NCBI GenBank assembly: GCA_947044365.1
Contig: OX345639.1
Span: 3,854,444 to 3,918,443 of the forward strand
Reading direction: 5' to 3'
Length of the DNA: 64,000 nucleotides
DNA from: Petrosia ficiformis
Taxonomy: Eukaryota > Porifera > Demospongiae > Haplosclerida > Petrosiidae
The notes under the pieces were generated by a model. The model saw only the letters and a list, made by a program, of their open reading frames with translations. It was not told the DNA's origin and searched no databases. Positions within the stretch are counted from its first letter, which is position 1, and each line of letters opens with the position of its first letter. The translations under genes were made by a program, and so were the position numbers. Below, in pieces: positions 44,098-54,400 of this stretch.

Positions 44098-47000
44098 ATT
44101 ATTTGTAATTTGATAGGGTTCAACTACAATGATTATTGGTGGTATGTCTGAAAATCTTCTTTTACTGATACTACAAAAACTTGATGAGTTGTATCGTGAG
44201 ATGATGGCTGGTAGATCAGAGGGAACTAATGCAAACAGGTTAGAAAAAATATTTATACATCTATTAATCCATCTGTACTTGCAAGTTTATATCTATCTAT
44301 ATATCTATCTATCTACTGTCTCTATTTACTTTAGTTCATTGTTTTCGAAGATGGATGAAGTAACTAAACTTCAGAAACATTTCCGCTCTCTCCTTAAAGG
44401 TAAAGATGAAACAGATCCCCTTGAACTACATGAAGCTCTTATGAGAGAAATAGAATCATTGCGATCTGAATTAGAAGATTATAAGAGAAAGGAGAAGAAA
44501 GAGGAGATTGATACAGGGGCTGGAGACTTCAGTGGTATCTTGGATGAGTTACAGCGAGATAACGAACATTTGATTCGTGAATTGGAATTAGAGAGAGAGA
44601 AGGCTCGTACTGAAGGTGAGCATAAAGTCTTCGTTTTGGAGGAACAGTTGAAAGAATCGAGAAGAAAAATTAAAGTATTAGAGAAACAGGTTTCAGATAT
44701 GAGTCGACTACAACGAGAGTTTGATGGTGCAAGAGCAGAGTGTGCTTCTCTTAGAGGAAGGCTAGAAGCTGAAGAAGATCATAATAGACGAATGAGAAGT
44801 GAGGTTACCGAATTAAGGCTGTCTAATCTACAACATATGAATGATGTCACGGCATCATCACTGCCAGATTTACATTCAGCACCTACTGGATCTCCTCATC
44901 GTAAAGGAGGTCATTGGACTACAACATCTAGTTATACTCTAGGTGATCATCCTGATTTAAATGAGTTAATTGAAAGACATCGTGAAGTCACGCGATTGAA
45001 TGAAGAGATACAGAGTAAGTGTGAACAGAAACTTAAACTTTCACCACCCTCTCAAAGACCTACAAGTGCTAGTCATGTGACTAGCTTCTGGCAGATCAGA
45101 CTCAAAGATCAGGAGCGGGCCTTGCGTACCGAAATGCAAGAGAAAGAACGGAGAATGAGTTCTCGACTTCGCCATCTTGAAGATCAATTGAGAGCAAATG
45201 AAGAGCAACGAGAAATATTACAAAATCGGTTAACAGCAGCCCTAACTACATCTACAAACAAAGAACAAGAGATAATTAGGTCAGAGTTACTCAACTGTGA
45301 CTAATAATTAATTAATTAATTATTTCATTTTCATTTAGTATGTCCAGTCAGCTACAAGCTAGCAGAGACAAGGTGAAGAGATTAGAAGATAAATTAAGTG
45401 TGATGTTGAAAGAGAAGAATAGAAAGATACAAGAACTTGAAGAAAGAATTTCTGATCTTTTACAAACCAGAGTGAGTATTATAGTAGTCTCACATTAACG
45501 TTAGGATATCAGGATATTTAACATGATATCTTATCATAGACTCAGGATATTTGAATACTAGTGTTAGGATATCATTCTTAGAGTCAGGATATTAAACTAC
45601 AATAATATTAGGATATCTAATAGTAGTTTCAGGATATTGTTAGGATACTAGTCTCAGGATATTAAACGTTACTGTTAGGATATCTAATCTTAGTCTCAGG
45701 ATATTAAATGTTAATGTTAGGGTATCTAACCTTAGTCTCAATCCTGCTTTCATAATTTATTCATTAGGGTATGTATGCTCCATCTGCTGATGGTGAATTA
45801 AGAGCTTTGAGGAAAAGGTTAGTATATTTAAACATATTCTATATACATGTAGTTATGATTTATTTCTGTTCCAGTAACTTAACTCTTCGTGAGGAAAAAT
45901 CAATTTTAATTAGTCAATTGAATAGTTGTCAAGATCAAATATCAGCTCTTACTAAAGAATTAGATTTATATCAACAGCTGCTGAATGATTCAACTACTGG
46001 TATAGGAGTATCTTCAGGCGCTGGTATTAGTGGTTCTGAAAGCTCTGATAAAGTTCGTCAGCTTTTAGAAGAGATTAAAGCTCTAAGACGACAACTTGAA
46101 CAAAGTATTAACAATAATGCTACTCTCTCTAAACATTTGACACGTCGTTTGTCTGTACATGAAGATGATGAACCACTGGTATGTGTGTATGTGACCTATG
46201 TGTGTATGTATGTACATGTGTATGTGTGTACATACATTGTACGTACATGTATGTATGAATGTATGTACATATGTATGTATGTATGTACAGTGTATGTACG
46301 TATGTATGTACATACATATGTGTGTATGTACATATTATATTTATATACCTATTCTCAATAGAGTGAAGATAGTTCATTTGATCTATCATATCGTACTCCT
46401 AAACTACCATCACATTCCACTAATAGTACATTGAGGAAGAAACAAGACACATCATTTCAAGTTACATCTAGTTACACTACTCCATCCTCTCATATTCCTT
46501 CTGGTACTACTCCCTTTGTTCCACATGCTACATCTACTGTTAATGGTGGTAGTAAGACCCAATCCAAAATAAGGACTGGAGCCGGTATTCATAGTGCAGG
46601 AATGAGACTAGAGGATAGAATCATAAAAGCTTTAAACTCACCAACCTCAGGAGTAAGTGAAAAATAACTTGTTTCTTTGTGGGTTTATCATTTGAATGCT
46701 ATTTAGGGTATGGACAGGGAGTTCCTGAGAGAGTTATTAGTATATTTACAACAACAGAGATCTCAGTTAGATGATAGTCAGAGGCTACTGGACCGTTTAG
46801 AAAAATCTCAAGAGATACCACCTGTAACTCATATAACAGTAACCACAACTCATGATGATGATGATGATGATGATGAACAGGTCTGTGTTTCTATGTTCCT
46901 GTGTGATGTTCAGTGTGTCTGTATGTGTCTGTATTATGACTGTGTGTGTCTGTCTCTGTGTGTGAGGTGTGTCTGTCTGTGACTGTGTATGTCTGTCTGT

Positions 47001-47279
47001 CTATGACTGTGTATCTTTGTGTGAAGTGTGTCTTTATGTGTGTATATATTAGCATCTTTTGTTTATTATAATGATAGGATGAGAGATCATGTAGTAGAAC
47101 CTCATCAGTTGATTTATCTGTTATTCATGATCAATGTGAGTTAATAGTTAATCAGTACAATAATTTCTATTCCTTGAATCTTTTCTCCCTATTTCCTTCT
47201 CTCTCTAGTACGTCGCACACAAACTGCTCTTCAAGAGTCTAAAAATCTCCTAAGGAAGAAACAAGGATCATCTTCCTAA
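39276..47279 (+). CDS. CDK5RAP2: CM1-domain coiled-coil protein (CDK5RAP2 / myomegalin / centrosomin family)
   Basis: CM1 proteins recruit and activate the gamma-tubulin ring complex at centrosomes. The start MTDTSLPLGPTDEL is followed by a Ser-rich linker and then the CM1 motif across exons near 39650-39810: LRDQETHLQEFKKENFGLKL then RIYHLEEALRK. About 25 small exons follow and encode nearly continuous coiled coil (for example LSELNRQIRELQRQIREV). The largest exon is about 44335-45280 (coiled coil, with a Ser-rich break SSLPDLHSAPTGSPH). The C-terminus is LRRTQTALQESKNLLRKKQG and TAA at 47277-47279. No clear CM2 motif was found. A single gene at the base of animals would be co-orthologous to CDK5RAP2 and PDE4DIP, so the symbol is a family label. 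Exon borders are approximate in places. Confidence 0.85.
42330..42406. mobile_element. 77-bp G-run MITE with 5-bp target duplication (CM1 gene intron)
   Basis: The element runs from CAGGCTGC to CACCCTG and is flanked by CACAT at 42325-42329 and 42407-42411. Deleting it with one CACAT restores the local tandem repeat unit GTAAGTCACATGACA seen at about 42273-42292, which proves insertion. It carries a GGGGGCAAATGCCCCC palindrome shared with the element at 50046-50290. Confidence 0.85.
42585..42870. repeat. Fold-back array of CCTGTATATT units (CM1 gene intron)
   Basis: Tandem CCTGTATATT/CCTGTGTACA units run forward to about 42685, switch to their complement (AGGAATATAC) until about 42755, then forward again. 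The turn is a perfect palindrome: 14-bp arms (TGTATATTCCTGTG) at 42672-42685 and 42687-42700 around one A. The array could extrude a large hairpin. Confidence 0.88.
45500..45745. repeat. Tandem repeat in CM1 gene intron
   Basis: Repeats of TTAGGATATCTAATCTTAGT and CTCAGGATATTAAAC, about 40 bp per unit, degenerate. Confidence 0.78.
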
Positions 47280-47423
47280 TAATACATAATTATATTATCA
47301 CAAATCACATGTACACATACACACACCACATCCATGAGGTGGAAATTTAATAAAACAATATAATAGTTCAGTTCAATTAAGACATTAATTTTATTCATTA
47401 ATTATAAACTCCACCTAATAATC

Positions 47424-49568
47424 ATGTTGAAATGTAGTAGAACTGTTTATAAACGTTTCTTTTCTAATGGATTCACTAGTCAGGAGGAAAAGATGAAGAG
47501 GGGATTACCTCATAAATGGCCAATACCTGGAGTTGAACATGTTGTAATGGTGGCCTCAGGAAAGGGTGGTGTTGGAAAATCCACCACAGCAGGTATTTTA
47601 ATTATTAATTAATGTCCTCATGAATATTTAATGAGGCTTTGCTCAAAGAATATTTAATTTTCCTCAACAGTTAATCTTGCATTAGGAATGGCTATGTTAC
47701 AAAAGGTATGAATGTAATAGTGTTACTATAGTGAGGTTACGATAACCCAGTAGAATCTGTCTATTGGTCTACTGGATGCTGATGTGTATGGACCATCAAT
47801 ACCCAATCTAATGAATATATCAAAACAACAACCTGAAATCAATCAACGTAAGGAAGTTCAATTCATATAAGTAATTCACACTAATTAATTAATTATAGAA
47901 AATAGAATGATACCGATATTAAACTATGGAATCAAATGGTATTATATATAATAAATACTCAATACATTGTATAATAATGTGAGATTATATATTTAGCATG
48001 TCAATGGGATTTCTCATTGAAGAATCAGCTGCTATTGTTTGGAGAGGATTAATGGCAAGTCTATTATTAGTGTACATATTATGTTTTATTATAAGTACAC
48101 ATGTACTATTATTAGTACACATTCTATTATTAGTAACATGTACTATTATTAGTACACATGTACTATTATTAGTACACGTTCTATTATTAACATATACTAT
48201 TACATGTACTATTATTAGTACACATGTACTATTATTAGTTTACATGTTCTATTATTAGTATTCATGTTCTATTATTAGTACACATGTACCATTATTATGT
48301 TCTATTATTAGTCTACATGTTTATACATGTTCTATTATTAGTTTACATGTTCTATTATTAGTACACATTCTATTATTAGTATTCATGTTCTATTATTAGT
48401 ACACATGTACTATTATTATGTTCTATTATTAGTATACATGTTTATACATGTACTATTATTAGTTTACATGTTCTATTATTAGTACACATTCTATTATTAG
48501 TATACATGTTCTATTATTAGTACACATATTCTATTATTAGTATTCATATTCTATTATTAGTACACATGTACTATTATTAGTTTACATGTTCTATTATTAG
48601 TACACATATTCTATTATTAGTATACATGTTCTATTATTAGTTTACATGTTCTATTATCAGTACACATATTTTATTATTAGTACATATGTACTATTATTAG
48701 TATACATGTTCTATTATTAGTATACATGTTCTATTATTAGAACACATGTACTATTATTAGTATTATTAGTATACATATTCTATTATTAGTATTCATGTTC
48801 TATTATTAGTATACATATTCTATGATTAGTATACATGTTCTATTATTTTTCAGGTAATGTCAGCGATCCAGAAGTTAATTAGACAAGTGGATTGGGGTCT
48901 ATTAGACATTCTATTGGTTGATATGCCTCCTGGTACTGGAGATACACAACTTACAATCACTCAACAAATACCCGTCTCTGGTATTTAAAAAAAAACATGA
49001 TGATAGTAATAATAATATATAATCACAGGGGCAGTGATAGTAACAACCCCTCAAGATATTGCTCTGTTGGATGCAAGACGAGGTGCTGAAATGTTCAAGC
49101 AAGTGAATGTTCCAGTATGTAAGAAATCTAATTATTTAATAATTATTCTATTTATAGGAGTTGCTTTGTTGTATATAGGTATTGGGTGTTGTTGAAAATA
49201 TGAGTAGTTATGTTTGTCCTAACTGTGGACACATCTCTGATATATTTGGAGTAGGTGGGGCAGAGAAAATAGCCAATGAAATGAATATCGAATTATTAGG
49301 TGAGACTTGAGATACTACATATAGTCAGGAAATCATTTTTATATCAGGTAAAGTACCGTTAGATAGAAGTATACGAGAGACCTCTGATACTGGACAACCC
49401 ATTGTGATATCTCAACCTACAAACCCTCAGGTATGTGATGACATCATTATGACATCTTAGACATCATTATGACATCATTATTGCTTATAGACTGAAATAT
49501 ATCAAAGGATAGCACAAAGAGTTCTAGAGAAATTACAATTATATAAAGACCACTTTCCTCCAAGATAA
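47424..49568 (+). CDS. NUBPL: NUBPL (Ind1) mitochondrial Fe-S carrier for complex I
   Basis: NUBPL is a P-loop NTPase that delivers Fe-S clusters to respiratory complex I in mitochondria. The N-terminus [17 protein letters not shown] is basic and amphipathic, as expected for a presequence. Walker A is GKGGVGKS (residues 46-53) with the Mrp/NBP35 deviant lysine. Later exons give [94 protein letters not shown] and [18 protein letters not shown], which carries the cluster-binding Cxx[16 protein letters not shown] follows, ending FPPR and TAA at 49566-49568. One intron (about 48055-48853) is a minisatellite. The stop is 17 bp from the STEEP1 stop. Confidence 0.95.
48055..48850. repeat. 790-bp minisatellite filling a NUBPL intron
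   Basis: About 38 units of roughly 21 bp, TTCTATTATTAGTACACATG and variants (TATACATG, TTTACATG). They begin within a few bases of the donor and end at TTTTTCAG just before the next exon, so almost the whole intron is repeat. Confidence 0.93.
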
Positions 49569-49585
49569 AAATAATCATGTGACTG

Positions 49586-50828
49586 TCATGTGATCTTATC
49601 AATAAGTGTTCCTTTCTGTTTCTTTGATTTGATAAAATCCTCAATCACTTTCTACAAAGAAACACGACATAAAATATACTTGTGAGATGTGAGATAGTTT
49701 GACTAACCTGTCCAGCATATCTCTTTCTCCCATCTTCTGTTCTTGTAACTTGTTTGTGAATGAGACTTGCATTACTAGCAAATGAATCTTCGATCTCTCT
49801 CTGTTTAAATAGTGAGTGATGACAAGAGCAAGGGTAATGGGACAAATTACTTACAGCTTCAATCTCTTCCTCCTCTTCATCGATAGTTGACACAGTAACA
49901 GTACTATATTTACCAGCATCATGAGTATGACGTGTCATCATTACCTAATATCATAATGTTATGAGAGTATGTACATGTATATGATTATATGAAAGTGTTA
50001 ATAACAATTTTGATCAAATTCATGAGCTCTTGTCAAATAAATTAGCAGGGTTTAATCCAAGGGGGGCACAGGGGGGCAAATGCCCCGCAAGGATTCCAGT
50101 CACCCCCCCAAGCATATGACACCATTACCAAACATATCATTAAATTCTCTATTATATCATATCATACAGTACTACATAATAGGGTTGCCTCTCCTGCCTG
50201 TGCTAAACGTGCCCCCTCCCCCCCCCCCCCCCAAGTTTCTACAATTATTAATTTTGCCCCCTCAAGGACATATGTCTGGATTAAACCCTGATTAGTATTT
50301 AATAGTTGCTTATTTTCTCAACATCAAATTTCAATTAATTATAATGTACAGTATTAATATTATTTACCTTTCTTCGAGACGATGTTTCATCTTTTAATCT
50401 TGGTTTTTCTGTGGTTATTGGTTTTTGACCACTCTTCACTAATGATTTATCAAAAATGAAAGTCACTTGATCATCAGTATTTGAATGACGATAAAATAAC
50501 ATCAGACCACATCTACAACAGAAATACTACTATTATATAGTTTCAAAATAATAATTATTACCTTAATTAAACCTAATTTTAATTGCATACACTTCTTATA
50601 ATCACTAAAATTAATACATGTATACACTAAAATATATATTTCATGATTATTTGGCATATTAGGAATTCATTGAAATTAATGCATGCTAAATCCAAGCATT
50701 TAAAAATCGTTAAATTTAGTAGACACAACTAATAGTAGCGTTTACGTATATATAATTAGGTAGCTATGAAATCTTACTTGGTACATTTATGACGATATTG
50801 TTGTTCAACTCCATCAGGTCTGTGTATG

Positions 50829-50859
<31 letters not shown>

Positions 50860-51185
50860 TACACATAATTATAATATTATATAGTTATAACCTTCTCAGA
50901 AATGTTATACCAGCTGATTCACAATAGACTTTATAAGTGTTACGAGATAGATCTGCTATTCTAGCATTGTCTCTTCTCCTCAAAGGAAGTTTATCCATTG
51001 TTGAATCTAACATTAAAAGTCAGTCATGATTATTTTAATTAATGCCCACTAACCTCTCCCTCACCTAAAATCATGGCTAACTGACCACACACACAATGAT
51101 AAATATACAATGGAGTATCCCCTTCATATTCTTCTCTATCTCTTGTGTCTGTACATACAATACTTCTGGATACAACCTTAGGCAT
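49586..51185 (-). CDS. STEEP1: STEEP1 (STING ER exit protein, CXorf56)
   Basis: In mammals STEEP1 helps STING leave the ER. Similar proteins occur in spliceosome-linked complexes in other eukaryotes. Exons (minus strand) are about 51185-51066, 51008-50891, 50823-50776, 50516-50368, 49944-49855, 49801-49709 and 49652-49586. The protein begins [20 protein letters not shown], the family hallmark. [82 protein letters not shown] and [12 protein letters not shown] follow. Conserved cysteines (CVCG and CTKCG) suggest a zinc site. The stop TGA (49586-49588) lies within the sequence ATCACATGA, part of the motif discussed in findings. The large intron (50367-49945) hosts a transposon-like element. Confidence 0.93.
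50046..50290. mobile_element. 245-bp G-run MITE with 5-bp target duplication (STEEP1 intron)
   Basis: The termini are CAGGGTTTAATCC and, on the other strand, CAGGGTTTAATCC: a perfect 13-bp inverted repeat. It is flanked by ATTAG at 50041-50045 and 50291-50295. The interior has GGGGGCAAATGCCCC near the left end and a C-run near 50215-50232. Related to the 77-bp element at 42330-42406 by the shared core, CAGG termini and duplication length. Non-coding. Confidence 0.88.
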
Positions 51186-51437
51186 TTCTCTGAGCTTCAG
51201 GAAATAATAAGAATGACGTCATGTGATGTCAGTCTTGTCAGATTACACATAACAAAATGGCGCTAGAAAGAGCTGATGAGAAGCAGTATTGTAAGGATTA
51301 CTGAGACAGTAGTTGAGCTTATCAAGTCACCATTTACCTTTTGTAACAAGAAATACTGGTTATAATCCCTGGAGAGCACATACAAAAGAGGTTTTGCAAG
51401 CTAAAAGCTCCACAGCCATTATACCCCACCCACTAAC
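51186..51437. promoter_or_regulatory. 252-bp STEEP1/CEP350 bidirectional promoter with CRE and YY1-like sites
   Basis: It holds a perfect TGACGTCA at 51214-51221 and, at 51253-51262, CAAAATGGCG, which fits the YY1 consensus. The ATG inside that YY1-like site opens a 15-residue upstream ORF (51257-51304) on the CEP350 strand. A donor-like GTAAGG lies within it, so it may instead belong to a spliced leader exon. Confidence 0.6.
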
Positions 51438-54400
51438 ATGAGCAGCTCGTTAATAGGAGGACGAGTCAAGGAACCAAAAGTCACTTATAGACGTCCTTTT
51501 CATGTCAGCACTCACTCAGACAAACTGTCAGGTGTGTTATGACAGTATATACCAGTAACATGAAATAGTATATAGTATTATGCTTAATACTATGATATGG
51601 TTATATAATATAGCTACAGAAACGAGCTACATTAGAAACATTAATTTCATTCTGCATAATTAAATATAAATTTTATATAAATTATCTCTTATTAGAACTT
51701 TCAGAAGCTTGGTCATCATTTGATAAAGCTAAATCAACAGTGAGTTATTATATTGCAAGTGTCATCTTGCAAAACCATTGTATGCATGTATAATCATGTA
51801 TGTACTATACTGTATGTATGTATGTACATGTATGTATGTATGTACATGTATGTATGTATGTACATGTATGTACATGTGTTTGTTGGTATGTATGTTTGAT
51901 TACTATATCCTCTAGTGTATATATTTGTAGTTTTACTACACCTGTACAAACATACATGTACATGTAACAAGGAAATTTGGCATGTCCACTATTCATTCAG
52001 GAAATTCTATTATAATTTACGGCATTTTACGCCCTCTATTCATAATTATAGTTGAATCACTTACAAACAAGACTTGAACCACAAGTAGAGGATGAGAATG
52101 TGTCCCAATATAAGTCTCATACCAGATATAGACAGGTACCTGTTCCTGAACAGCCTCAACCCCAAACTCATACTCATGTCACAGGGAAGTCACACGATGA
52201 ACATGTTGTTCAAGGTACCATATTGAATGATACTGCACGACAAAATGACCACTTGTATCATCATAAGCCACATTCAATAAGAGGTACATCCACCAAGGGA
52301 TCTAGTGATACTGGTACCCACCTTTCTTCGGTATATAGGGACTCTCCCTCTCATCAGACCTCATTACATAGGGGCTTTCCCTCTCATCACACCTCATTAC
52401 ATGGGGGCTTTCCCTCTCATCAGACCTCGTTACACGGGGGGTCTCCCTCTCAAAATATACATGCTCTGTTTGGTCCTGTGAATTTTGGTGATAAACCACA
52501 CCCAACTACCAGTTCCAAACATACTACTTTAAATGGAATTGATGGTACTCAGGTATCGAGACCCAGACTAGTAACTAGAAAGACTCATTCCAGTGGTGGT
52601 AAGACTGATACCAGAGTATCTTATCGTACAGGTATGCTAACAGATGAAACACCACATTCTCTACATTTACCAAAAGGTGATTAGTACACGTAATGTGAAT
52701 ATAAGTAATTTAATTAGTACATGTAATCTAAATATAATTAATTATTTAATTAGTACATGTAATTTGGTAATTTAATTAATACAGGTAATAATTGTTTTCA
52801 TTTGTAGAAACTCTCACATCTTTGGTAGCTACTGTGGAAAAACAAAAAGAATTTGATATTTTAAAGAGGAAGAAACCAGATAGTTCACATATTCTAGACT
52901 CAAGACCTCCCATTACTGTATCTACTCATCGTTCTACAGAACATACTCTAGACTCAAGACCTTCCTTTACTGGATATACTCATCGTTCTACAGAACATAC
53001 TCTAGACTCAAGACCTCCCTTCACTGGATCTACTCATCGTTCTACAGAACATACTCTAGACTCAAGACCTTCCTTCACTGGATCTACTCATCGTTCTACA
53101 GAACATACTCTAGACTCAAGACCTCCCTTCACTGGATCTACTCATCGTTCTACAGAACATACTCTAGACTCAAGACCTCCCTTCACTGGATCTACTCATC
53201 GTTCTACAGAACATACTCTAGACTCAAGACCTCCCTTCGCTGGATCTACTCATCGTTCTACAGAACATACTCTAGACTCAAGACCTCCCTTCGCTGGATC
53301 TACTCATCGTTCTACAGAACATAATCTAGACTCAAGACCTCCCTTCACTGGATCTACTCATTGTTCTACAGAACATACTCTAGACTCAAGACCTCCATTC
53401 ACTGGATCTCACATTCACCATTCCACAAAACCTCCTCATCCTCACTCTACAGATAAAAACGAATCTTCAGATCGAGTGAAGAGAAGGAAAGTTGCGACTG
53501 CTCCACTTCCTAAAAGTTATGTTGGATTTACATCAACTGTATCCTCGGGTCCTATACTGGGAAAAACACGTCACAAACCTTTCTCTGATGTGAACAGAGA
53601 GAGATCACTTCACTCTGATTCTCAATCTGTTGTTGTACAATCTGAAAAATGGGCTGTACCTGTGTCACATCCACCTGTGATTACACCATCGTCTTGGAGA
53701 ACTGGAAAAGAGTTGGTGGACAAAGTACTTGGTAAGAAAACTCGCCTGACTTCAAGAACCCTCACTGATCTATCATCTGATATGAAACCACCACTCACTA
53801 GATATCATGACACTCCACCCATTACAACATCCACTATGAATGTTGGTATTACTAATTCAGTAGATCTGTTACAAGATATGGATGAGTCACATGATGAGGA
53901 AGATTCGTCACATAATGAGGAAGAGCAGGATGAAGTAATGGAAGGAATGGATATTGCAACTAAACTAAGGAAAGTCCTTCATCAAGATGAACCAAGTATG
54001 TCATTAATTAAATCTTGTGTACATGTACATGTATATCACACATATACATACATATACTCACACACAAACATACATATATACACATGGACCTATACTCACA
54101 CATACACACATACATACATATATACATACATACATACATGCACATCATGTACATGTACATGTACAATTGTACATATACAGTCACACATACCTATACTCAC
54201 ACATACATACACGCCTACATGCATACATACATACATACATACATGTACATATACATACATGTCCTGGATACAGTCATACACGTGATCATCACATATACTC
54301 ACACATGTACATACATATACTCACACATACAAACACATATATACATAGTATTATTATAAATATTGTATAATGATAATAATAACTAACTCAATTCAATAGA

